This document shows positions 1-5,050 of a stretch of DNA of 5,050 nucleotides, in pieces. The notes beneath the pieces were generated by a model, which worked only from the letters and a program-made list of their open reading frames with translations, searched no databases and was not told the origin of the DNA. How positions within the stretch are numbered: position 1 is the first letter of the stretch; each line of letters opens with the position of its first letter. The position numbers and the translations under genes are program-made. This stretch comes from an uncultured Pleurocapsa sp. (GTDB lineage Bacteria > Cyanobacteriota > Cyanobacteriia > Cyanobacteriales > Xenococcaceae): the NCBI GenBank assembly GCA_937884735.1, contig CAKZYI010000645.1:1-5050 (forward strand). Direction: 5' to 3'.

Positions 1-1
1 G

Positions 2-916
2 GGGTTACAAGGTCAGTTAAGTAGCCCAATTCGCACTCTGCGAGGAGTTTGTTTGGACATATTAGCTGAAGTAGAAGCGAGAATTGATTTTGAGGACGAC
101 CTACCACCCTTAAATGAATTAGAAATTAGGCAGCAGCTAGAAGATGTTTTGCACCAGGTTACTAATATTTTGGCTACCGCCGAACAGGGAGAATTACTCA
201 GAAGTGGCTTAAAGGTGGCAATTGTTGGCTGTCCTAACGTAGGTAAATCTAGCTTACTAAATGCTTGGAGTAAAAGCGATCGCGCTATTGTAACTGAGCT
301 TCCTGGGACTACTCGTGATGTAATTGAATCCACTTTGGTCGTAAAAGGCATTCCCATTAAAGTCCTCGATACGGCAGGAATTAGAGAAACAATCGATACT
401 GTAGAAAAAATTGGTGTAGAGCGATCGCGCCAGGCTGCTAATGCAGCAGACCTTGTTTTACTGACTATTGATGCGTTAGTTGGTTGGACAACAGCAGAAC
501 AAGAAATATATCAACAGGTAAAACATCGACCTTTAATTTTAGTAATCAACAAAACCGACTTGGCTTGTGGCGAAACAGTAGCTTTCCCTCCTGAAATTAA
601 AATTACAGTACATACTAGTGCCGCAAACAACCAAGGAATAGATCGCCTAGAAACTGCCATTCTTAGTTTGGTATCTGATGGAGCAATTTCTGCTGCGGAT
701 TCTGAGATAGCAATCAACCAAAGACAGGCTTCCGCATTAACTCGATGCCAAGCAGCACTAGAACAGGTCAGTGAAACAATTGTCAATCAACTACCTTTGG
801 ACTTTTGGACTATTGACCTTAGAGACGCAATACAAGCCTTGGGAGAGATTACAGGAGAAGAAGTAACTGAATCTGTCTTAGAGCGCATTTTCAGCCGTTT
901 TTGCATTGGTAAATAG
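2..916 (+). CDS. mnmE: tRNA uridine-5-carboxymethylaminomethyl(34) synthesis GTPase MnmE (5'-truncated by window edge)
   Basis: MnmE is a cytoplasmic GTPase that works with MnmG to modify the wobble uridine U34 of certain tRNAs. The frame is open to the left edge, and its first visible residues (GLQGQLSSPIRTLRG) match the family, so the TTG at 53 is not the true start. About 305 residues remain of a family length near 460; the N-terminal tetrahydrofolate-binding domain is mostly missing. Visible in order, numbering from position 2: part of the helical domain; G1 GCPNVGKS (76-83), with the Asn typical of the K+-dependent MnmE G domain; G2 within PGTTRD (about 101-106); G3 DTAG (123-126); G4 NKTD (183-186); G5 TSA (205-207); then the second half of the helical domain. 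It ends in FCIGK, the conserved MnmE C-terminus with its functional cysteine. The only oddity is Cys rather than the usual Arg at the second P-loop position. Identity is essentially certain. Confidence 0.97.
   Translation, partial: GLQGQLSSPIRTLRGVCLDILAEVEARIDFEDDLPPLNELEIRQQLEDVLHQVTNILATAEQGELLRSGLKVAIVGCPNVGKSSLLNAWSKSDRAIVTELPGTTRDVIESTLVVKGIPIKVLDTAGIRETIDTVEKIGVERSRQAANAADLVLLTIDALVGWTTAEQEIYQQVKHRPLILVINKTDLACGETVAFPPEIKITVHTSAANNQGIDRLETAILSLVSDGAISAADSEIAINQRQASALTRCQAALEQVSETIVNQLPLDFWTIDLRDAIQALGEITGEEVTESVLERIFSRFCIGK
276..283. repeat. HIP1 octamer GCGATCGC (first of five)
   Basis: Exact copies of the palindrome GCGATCGC occur at 276-283, 421-428, 985-992, 1432-1439 and 3846-3853. 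Four are in mnmE and the sugar transferase, and one is in the signal-peptide coding part of the DUF1517 gene; none is in the intergenic DNA. Chance expectation in 5 kb is well below one copy. HIP1 is a known highly iterated palindrome of many cyanobacterial genomes and is the main basis for the taxonomic call. Confidence 0.95.
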
Positions 917-941
917 TCTAATATAAGTATTTGAGATGGAT

Positions 942-2099
942 TTATCTACCTTTTCCTAAAACAACTACTCTCAAGGTTTTAAGGGCGATCGCCATATCTA
1001 ACCAGAGGGAATAATTTTTGATATAAAACAGATCGTATGCCACTTTTTGATAGGCATCTTCCACCGAAGCACCATAAGGATAAGATACCTGCGCCCAACC
1101 AGTAATACCTGGCTTGACTAAATAACGAAAATCATAATAGGGAATTTCTTCCCTCAATTGAACATCAAATTCAGGGCGTTCTGGGCGAGGACCAACCAAA
1201 CTCATTTCCCCTTTAAACACATTCCACAGTTGAGGCAGTTCATCGATTCTCGTTAGGCGAATAAAAGAGCCTACTGTAGTTATGCGAGGATCTTTTTTCT
1301 TTGCCCACTGTATACCTTTTGCTTCGGCGTTTGTATACATAGAACGAAACTTGTGGACTCTAAATTTCTTGCCGTTTAATCCTGTTCTGACTTGAGAATA
1401 AAAAATTGGACCCTCACTAGTAAGCTTAATAGCGATCGCTGTAGGAATAGTTATGGGAATAGTAACAATTAGCAACACCATTGCTGCTACAAGATCGACG
1501 GCTTGTTTTAATTTAGCTTTAATTCGATTATGTAAAATATTAAATCCAGAAGTAAAGGCAAACCAATCGTCTTGAACATACGCAGGAGGGATTTTTTGCC
1601 AAAACTGTTCGCAGAAGTCAGCTAGGCTATAAATATAAACTCCCTTGAGTCTCATATCCATTAACTCTCGGATCATTTCTTTAGAAAGATTACCTTCTTC
1701 ACCATCAATCAAAATTCCCGACCAGTGTTGCTGTTTCCAAGCCGTATTTAAAGTCGCTACATTGTCCAACACAAGAGAATTACTACCACCCGATCGTACT
1801 ATTTCTGGTTGAGCATTCGATTTTCCAAAACTTTCGGAGAAAGAAACAAATTCAGTAGCACCATTAATTTGACGATGCTTTTTACTAAAAGCCGAAACTT
1901 TCTTCTTTTTTCCCAAAACCAAAAATCGGCTCTTGTGTTGATTTGCCTTTAGCCAGCGATCTACTATTGTTCTGCTGGCAACCGCCCAAACAGAAAAAAT
2001 TAATTCGCTAATTACTAAAACTCCTCTACCTACGATTGGATCGCTTCCCCATAATCCAGTTACATATATACCGCAGGTAACAATAGTAATAGTCAACAA
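942..2099 (-). CDS. Catalytic portion of a bacterial sugar transferase (WbaP/PglC-type phosphoglycosyl transferase)
   Basis: This is the intact reading frame after the nonsense codon, 385 residues if it began at the TTG at 2099. Family knowledge: these enzymes move a hexose-1-phosphate from a UDP-sugar to undecaprenyl phosphate at the cytoplasmic face of the inner membrane, the first step in building a polysaccharide repeat unit. Seen here: two membrane helices (about 2-18 and 24-42); a linker region starting RFLVLGKKKK (58-67), where the family has its Rossmann-like CoA-binding-type domain; a basic segment then a membrane or re-entrant helix (KLKQAVDLVAAM to about 222); the SEGPIFYSQVRTG and FRVHKFRSM motifs; RIDELPQLWNVFKGEMS with the catalytic Asp-Glu pair (286-287); GPRPERPEF (303-311); and KPGITGWAQV. 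All catalytic motifs look intact. The sugar substrate cannot be read from sequence. The TTG start is only a candidate for reinitiation; translation from it is unproven. Confidence 0.75.
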   Translation of the reverse strand: MLTITIVTCGIYVTGLWGSDPIVGRGVLVISELIFSVWAVASRTIVDRWLKANQHKSRFLVLGKKKKVSAFSKKHRQINGATEFVSFSESFGKSNAQPEIVRSGGSNSLVLDNVATLNTAWKQQHWSGILIDGEEGNLSKEMIRELMDMRLKGVYIYSLADFCEQFWQKIPPAYVQDDWFAFTSGFNILHNRIKAKLKQAVDLVAAMVLLIVTIPITIPTAIAIKLTSEGPIFYSQVRTGLNGKKFRVHKFRSMYTNAEAKGIQWAKKKDPRITTVGSFIRLTRIDELPQLWNVFKGEMSLVGPRPERPEFDVQLREEIPYYDFRYLVKPGITGWAQVSYPYGASVEDAYQKVAYDLFYIKNYSLWLDMAIALKTLRVVVLGKGR

Positions 2100-2387
2100 A
2101 ATTCCTAAAATAGCTCTTTCTGAAAGTCTTACTCCAGAAACCTGCCGATTGAGTTTGTAAGTGTCGGTTAAATATAGTCCGAATAAGTACAGTCACACTA
2201 GAGCGTATAAAACAGGATTTCCCCAATCTAAAGATTGAGATAGACGCAATTGAAGAGCTAAGTGTATGGAACTAAACAAACCAACAATATCGCCTACGAT
2301 TAGTAGCCACATAATAAACATACGAGAAGAGGGGCTACATATTAGAAGATTGGATAGAGATTTGGAAGGATGCTTACTATGCAACAT
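942..2387 (-). pseudogene. Exopolysaccharide polyprenyl glycosylphosphotransferase gene interrupted by one in-frame TGA
   Basis: Reading the minus strand from the ATG at 2387 gives 64 codons, then TGA at 2195..2193, then 416 further open codons in the same frame down to TAA at 944..942. No frameshift is needed. The 31 codons directly after the stop (LYLFGLYLTDTYKLNRQVSG and onward) look like normal family sequence, so the stop splits a gene of about 481 codons. The restored product would have N-terminal membrane helices at about 23-45, 57-75, 92-113 and 120-138, a linker domain, and the catalytic domain; the TGA lies in the second helix. The usual size for this family is about 450-500 residues. 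I chose ATG 2387 because MLHSKHPSK leads directly into helix 1. A TTG at 2435 would add 16 residues, but it falls in a possible -35 box. No clear Shine-Dalgarno is seen. A nonsense mutation, a sequencing error or readthrough cannot be told apart here. Confidence 0.8.
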
Positions 2388-2406
2388 TAGTTGATAAAAG
2401 TATGTG

Positions 2407-2435
2407 ATTCGTAAGTTTCTGTAACTTAAGGTCAA
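2407..2435 (-). promoter_or_regulatory. Weak candidate promoter of the sugar transferase gene, with a palindrome in its spacer
   Basis: On the minus strand TTGACC (2435..2430) is followed after 16 nt by TACGAA (2413..2408), giving a possible start point near 2400 and a short leader before the ATG at 2387. The -35 matches 5 of 6 consensus bases but the -10 only 3 of 6. A perfect 6-bp inverted repeat, TAAGTT (2412-2417) and AACTTA (2423-2428) with a 5-nt gap, fills most of the spacer and could be an operator. This is a pattern match only. Confidence 0.2.
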
Positions 2436-2773
2436 TTTTACATGAAAATCAGTATTTTTACCTGATTAAGCGCAATTGTTTATTCTTATTAGAAATGTTT
2501 TAACTTTTATCATTTCACGCAATATTTTGCTCAACAGTATACGCAAAAATAGTTAACCAAAACATGTAAGATAAATAGCATATTTGCCAGCAAGTAATGG
2601 TACCCAAAATTATGTAAAATTAAGCAGATTTGATTTGACTTACTTTTATAATTTAATATTTACTACAAGTATTGTGATTTTAATAAAAAAACTTATTTAA
2701 TATTCAATATCAATAAATTGCAGTTTTAATTAAATTAAATTGGCTCAATCCTCAATAGAGTATGAATTCAAAG

Positions 2774-2884
2774 ATTTTAGCTATCATCTAAACTCTATTT
2801 ATTTAGTAAAACACTTTATTCTTATTTCTTTGATTGACATAAAGCTATAAATAGAATCAGGCTGATTTTTACAATAGCTAAAAT
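2774..2884. repeat. Nested inverted repeats in the intergenic region
   Basis: The outer arms are a perfect 11-bp pair: ATTTTAGCTAT at 2774-2784 and ATAGCTAAAAT at 2874-2884. Inside them lies a second pair with one mismatch: ACTCTATTTAT at 2792-2802 and ATAAATAGAAT at 2847-2857. The remaining inner loop is about 44 nt. The whole 111-bp unit could fold as a long interrupted hairpin or be a decayed palindromic element. In DNA this AT-rich an 11-bp pair can arise by chance, so support is modest; the nesting makes it somewhat less likely to be accidental. Confidence 0.35.
2830..2867 (+). promoter_or_regulatory. Candidate promoter with overlapping palindromic operator
   Basis: TTGATT (2830-2835), 16 nt, then TAGAAT (2852-2857) resembles a sigma-70-type promoter (4/6 and 5/6 matches) pointing toward the lipoprotein gene. 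The perfect palindrome AATCAGGCTGATT (2855-2867) overlaps the -10 and would cover the start point, a typical repressor position. The start codon lies more than 300 nt downstream, so the leader would be long. Such matches are common in AT-rich DNA and confidence is low. Confidence 0.2.
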
Positions 2885-3181
2885 TATATTAGTAAAATCT
2901 AAGCTACTTATTTTTAGATAAGGATTGTTAAACAGCTCTTAACATTAAGAAAAATGTAACACTATATACATAATTGCTGCTTAGCTGGCAGATTTTTAAA
3001 GTTGATTTTATATTCGTCATATCAGATTCTCGTCCAATTATATTAAGCAAAAATATTTTCAATCAGCATAACTATTTACTGATAATAAATGGATAAGTAG
3101 CACAGAAAATAGTTTTTCGCACCAGTAAACATACTTGCAATATGCCAGAATAAAAATCGATTTATTCCCAACTGCTAGACT

Positions 3182-3679
3182 ATGATTCCTCGATTACCAA
3201 TTATTCTAGTTTTAATTTTGACTAGTGGTTGCAATGCAAGTTTACCAGTTCAACCAGAGATAATCCCTGGAGGTATTAATAGCAATTCAACAGAAGAATA
3301 TCCTACCTATAGTTCAGATGGACGCTATTTAGCTTTTGCATCAGACCGTCGTGGTCATAGAAACGTCTTTCTTTATGACCTACAAAATAAAAGATTGGTG
3401 TCTGTTCCCAATTTAAATCATCGTGATTCTAGTCAAGATCAACCAGCCTTAAGTGCCAATGGAAGATACATAGCATACATTTCAACAGAAAGAGGTAAAA
3501 CGGATGTTTTTGTTTACGATCGCGTTTCTCAAAAGTCTGAATTATTGACTGCCAATATTAAAGGATCTTCTGCCAATCCTACAATTAATGGGGATGGTAG
3601 CAAAGTCGCATTTCAAGCCAGCCAGTTAGGACAATGGAAAATTTCTATTGTTTCGCGTAATGTAACTAACAGTAATTAA
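3182..3679 (+). CDS. Small TolB-like lipoprotein with PD40 (WD40-like) beta-propeller repeats
   Basis: The product is 165 residues. Residues 1-17 form a lipoprotein signal peptide: one Arg near the start, hydrophobic PIILVLILT, then the lipobox TSGC with Cys17 as the predicted lipid-modified residue, so the mature protein should be membrane-anchored on the periplasmic side. Three PD40 repeats follow, with the hallmark pattern P-x-x-S-x-(D/N)-G-(R/S)-x-(L/I/V)-A-(F/Y): YPTYSSDGRYLAFASDRRG (40-58), QPALSANGRYIAYISTERG (87-105) and NPTINGDGSKVAFQAS (132-147). The prolines are 45-47 residues apart. TolB itself has a much longer propeller plus an N-terminal domain, so this is a short relative, not TolB, and I give no gene symbol. 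Three blades are too few for a normal closed propeller; it may be multimeric or simply a short binding module. Start chosen as the ATG just before the signal peptide; no clear Shine-Dalgarno is seen. The DUF1517 gene follows on the same strand 109 bp away. Confidence 0.85.
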   Translation: MIPRLPIILVLILTSGCNASLPVQPEIIPGGINSNSTEEYPTYSSDGRYLAFASDRRGHRNVFLYDLQNKRLVSVPNLNHRDSSQDQPALSANGRYIAYISTERGKTDVFVYDRVSQKSELLTANIKGSSANPTINGDGSKVAFQASQLGQWKISIVSRNVTNSN

Positions 3680-3788
3680 GAGGATAGTGTAATTGGTTTA
3701 AATAACTCCATTTTGGGAACTATAGGTAAAAATAAATTAAAGGGAGAAGCAATCTAAAGGAAATTGGTTTTTCATAGATTGTTATGTT

Positions 3789-4886
3789 GTGATTGTGCTT
3801 AAAAAAAATTATATTAAACTGTTTTTAGCCAGTTGGATGGCAATTGCGATCGCCTATAATTTAAATTCAGCTTCAGCTAGCAATTTTCAGGTAAAGAATA
3901 ATATTGAATCTCAGGTTAAATTAAATCAAGTTATTGTTCAATCCCCAGTCACAGAAGATCTAATTGTCAAAAAAAGTGGCGGGCGTAGTGGAGGGGGTTC
4001 TTTTAAGAGTAGACCATCTCGTTCTAAAAACAGTTCTCCTAGTCGAAAGTCTAATCGACGTAAATCTAGTTCTCCTAGTCCCAGCTATGAAAGAAGGGAA
4101 TACAATTCACCAAGCTATCGCAGACATTCTAGACCCACTTATTATAATCGTAGTTCTCGAAGCAGTCGGGGCAGTTCGAGTTTTGGTAACTTTATTTTTA
4201 TTATTTTCGTATTGATATTTTTGGGAGGACTAATATTTGTACTTTTATTCATCTTCAATCAAATGATTGGCAGCAATTCTAATTCCTCAAACAAAGCTGA
4301 AAGAAAGATTGCTAAAGAAAGAGATAATAGTCGCGTCACCATTTCTTTGTTGCAGGTAGTGCTATCTTCTGAAGCGTTAGAAATACAACAGGATTTATCA
4401 GCACTGAGTACGTCGGTTGATACCAGCACAGATACAGGATTAGTAGAGTTGATGCAAGAAGCGACTTTAATTCTGTTACGTAGCAGTAGTTATTGGACTC
4501 ACGTTTTTTCTCACTCCAACTCTTTGGATATTAGTCGAGCAGAAGAAAAGTTTGATAAATTGTCAATGATCGAAAGAAGTAAGTTTAGTGGTGAAAGCCT
4601 TAGTAACGTGGATGGAAAGCTGAAAACTAGACAGTCCCGTAGCAATGAAAATGAAGGGTTTCCAGCTTATGTTGTAGTGACATTAATTTTTGGCACAGCA
4701 GATGACAATCCTTTATTCGATAAGATTTATAATTCTGAAGATCTCCAAGAAAAACTGCTCAAACTTTCTGCAATGCGGGAAGATTATTTGATGAAGTTTG
4801 AACTGCTGTGGACTCCTCAAAAGAAAAATGAATACTTAACTGATGAAGAGTTATTGATGGAATATACAGAAGTTGTGCCCTTATAA
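3789..4886 (+). CDS. DUF1517 domain membrane protein with an Arg/Ser-rich repeat region
   Basis: The product is 365 residues. In order: a basic start (KKNYIK), hydrophobic core (about 11-24) and a likely signal-peptidase site after SASA (about residue 30); a linker; the family-typical GGRSGGGSF (64-72); a low-complexity tract rich in Arg, Ser, Pro and Tyr (about 73-132); a membrane helix (about 134-158); then the conserved C-terminal domain (about 183-365), including LQVVLSSEALEIQQDL, DTSTDTGLVELMQEATLILL, ERSKFSGESLSNV, YVVVTLIFG and LLWTPQ, all matching the DUF1517 pattern I know from cyanobacteria and plastids. From memory, a plant member (FLAP1) acts in acclimation to fluctuating light; the cyanobacterial role is not established, so no function is assigned. 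The start is GTG at 3789, with GTG 3795 an alternative losing two residues. No well-placed Shine-Dalgarno: a purine-rich AAAGGA sits about 28 nt upstream. Stop at 4884-4886. Confidence 0.85.
   Translation: MIVLKKNYIKLFLASWMAIAIAYNLNSASASNFQVKNNIESQVKLNQVIVQSPVTEDLIVKKSGGRSGGGSFKSRPSRSKNSSPSRKSNRRKSSSPSPSYERREYNSPSYRRHSRPTYYNRSSRSSRGSSSFGNFIFIIFVLIFLGGLIFVLLFIFNQMIGSNSNSSNKAERKIAKERDNSRVTISLLQVVLSSEALEIQQDLSALSTSVDTSTDTGLVELMQEATLILLRSSSYWTHVFSHSNSLDISRAEEKFDKLSMIERSKFSGESLSNVDGKLKTRQSRSNENEGFPAYVVVTLIFGTADDNPLFDKIYNSEDLQEKLLKLSAMREDYLMKFELLWTPQKKNEYLTDEELLMEYTEVVPL
4020..4127 (+). repeat. Three degenerate 36-bp (12-residue) in-frame repeats coding an Arg/Ser tract
   Basis: The DUF1517 protein holds three consecutive 12-residue units: RSKNSSPSRKSN (78-89), RRKSSSPSPSYE (90-101) and RREYNSPSYRRH (102-113). 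Each has Arg first and SPS at positions 6-8. The first two units share a perfect 13-base direct repeat, AGTTCTCCTAGTC, at 4032-4044 and 4068-4080, exactly 36 bp apart and in the same frame. This points to tandem duplication of a 36-bp unit followed by drift. Confidence 0.7.
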
Positions 4887-4916
4887 ACAAATTACTTAAC
4901 TCTGTTTAATTTGTTT
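4885..4916. terminator. Weak candidate bidirectional terminator between convergent genes
   Basis: A perfect 10-bp inverted repeat, AAACAAATTA (4885-4894) and TAATTTGTTT (4907-4916) with a 12-nt loop, overlaps the stop codon of the DUF1517 gene. It lies just before the end of the opposing gene at 4925. Position and symmetry suit a shared terminator, but only one of the ten pairs is G-C and there is no separate T-run, so the hairpin would be weak. Confidence 0.3.
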
Positions 4917-4924
4917 CTTAGGAG

Positions 4925-5050
4925 TTACTTAAGTTTTCCCGAACGTATAATGCTAATTATCAACCAAATTCCTAAGAGACTAGCAACTGCAAAAAGAACA
5001 TTGCTCAAGATAGATACTAGAGTAGTTGCTGAACCCGTAGAAATAATAGC
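4925..5050 (-). CDS. C-terminal fragment of a small or membrane protein of unknown function (start beyond right edge)
   Basis: The minus strand is open from the right edge for 41 codons to TAA at 4927..4925. The segment is strongly hydrophobic, with SILSNVLFAVASLLGIW then LIISII, and ends in the basic tail RSGKLK. This looks like a membrane helix followed by a short positively charged cytoplasmic end. It converges on the DUF1517 gene with 38 bp between the stops. I do not recognise the family. The ORF is short and its start is outside the window, so it could be chance, but an open frame ending in a well-formed helix plus basic tail at a natural gene-end position favours a real gene. Confidence 0.5.
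   Translation of the reverse strand, partial: AIISTGSATTLVSILSNVLFAVASLLGIWLIISIIRSGKLK

Larger units (their letters stand above)
2388..3181. other. Long AT-rich intergenic region between divergent genes
   Basis: These 794 bases separate the sugar transferase (minus) from the TolB-like lipoprotein gene (plus). Stops are frequent in all frames; the only plus-strand ATG frames I followed are tiny (9 codons from 2762, 7 codons from 2443). Composition is clearly more AT-rich than the flanking genes. Contents worth naming are a candidate promoter in each direction, a nested inverted repeat at 2774-2884, a 6-bp inverted repeat TGTTAA/TTAACA (2926-2931 and 2939-2944), and seven copies of ATCAG or its complement CTGAT, six of them in three inverted pairs. 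No tRNA, rRNA or recognisable riboswitch was seen. An unrecognised small RNA is possible but unsupported. Confidence 0.7.

Noticed and set aside
13..357. 114-codon minus-strand ORF opposite mnmE
   Set aside because: Antisense shadow of a strongly conserved coding region. The same applies to the minus-strand ORF at 511-786.
53..916. mnmE starting at the TTG at 53
   Set aside because: The frame is open further left and the residues before 53 are conserved MnmE sequence; the real start lies outside the window.
908..950. Hairpin terminator between mnmE and the sugar transferase gene
   Set aside because: The only pairing (GGTAAATAG with TTTATCTACC) has a mismatch, a 25-nt loop, no T-run, and lies mostly inside the two coding ends.
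2193..2195. Selenocysteine insertion at the TGA
   Set aside because: The position is inside a membrane helix of a family with no selenoprotein members, and no convincing SECIS-like hairpin follows immediately.
2026..2226. 66-codon minus-strand ORF across the nonsense site
   Set aside because: It is in a different frame from the sugar transferase, which reads through with family-like sequence; the product has no sensible features. It is not evidence for a frameshift.
3691..3770. Direct repeat AATTGGTTT at 3691-3699 and 3762-3770
   Set aside because: Nine bases in AT-rich DNA; no supporting structure or promoter spacing was seen, so it is most likely chance.
3784..3792. Two-codon ATG-TTG-TGA mini-ORF overlapping the DUF1517 start
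   Set aside because: It overlaps the GTG start and could suggest translational coupling, but such a short frame is expected by chance and has no ribosome binding site.
3964..4215. 83-codon plus-strand ORF inside the DUF1517 gene
   Set aside because: The Leu/Val-rich product comes from reading the Ser/Arg codons (AGT, CGT, TCT) in a shifted frame; a shadow of the real gene.

Overview
The window looks like a piece of a cyanobacterial chromosome. It is AT-rich and carries five exact copies of the octamer GCGATCGC (HIP1), far above chance for 5 kb and a hallmark of many cyanobacteria. It also encodes a DUF1517 membrane protein, a family typical of oxygenic phototrophs. No mobile element, CRISPR array, tRNA or rRNA was seen.

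Layout from left to right. (1) The 3' two-thirds of mnmE, the tRNA-modification GTPase, on the plus strand, entering from the left edge and ending at 916. (2) Converging on it after only 25 bp, a minus-strand gene for a membrane phosphoglycosyl transferase that primes exopolysaccharide synthesis (942-2387). It reads as one continuous frame except for a single in-frame TGA at 2195..2193, inside the predicted second membrane helix. It is therefore a one-mutation pseudogene, a sequencing error, or a gene that depends on readthrough or reinitiation. (3) A gap of about 0.8 kb, very AT-rich (2388-3181), between this gene and a divergent one. It has no credible ORF but holds several inverted repeats and a locally over-represented ATCAG/CTGAT word. 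(4) A small plus-strand lipoprotein with three TolB-type beta-propeller (PD40) repeats (3182-3679). (5) A plus-strand DUF1517 protein (3789-4886) with a signal peptide, an Arg/Ser-rich segment built from a 12-residue repeat, a membrane helix and a conserved C-terminal domain. (6) At the right edge, the 3' end of a minus-strand gene for a membrane protein (4925-5050), converging on the DUF1517 gene.

The genes do not form one evident pathway. mnmE is housekeeping, the phosphoglycosyl transferase belongs to surface polysaccharide assembly, and the lipoprotein and DUF1517 protein are envelope or thylakoid membrane proteins of unknown role that share a strand and may be co-transcribed (109 bp apart). 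The observations most worth checking are the nonsense codon in the sugar transferase, the repeat-built Arg/Ser tract of the DUF1517 protein, and the structured long intergenic region. I see no convincing evidence of a new multi-gene system.
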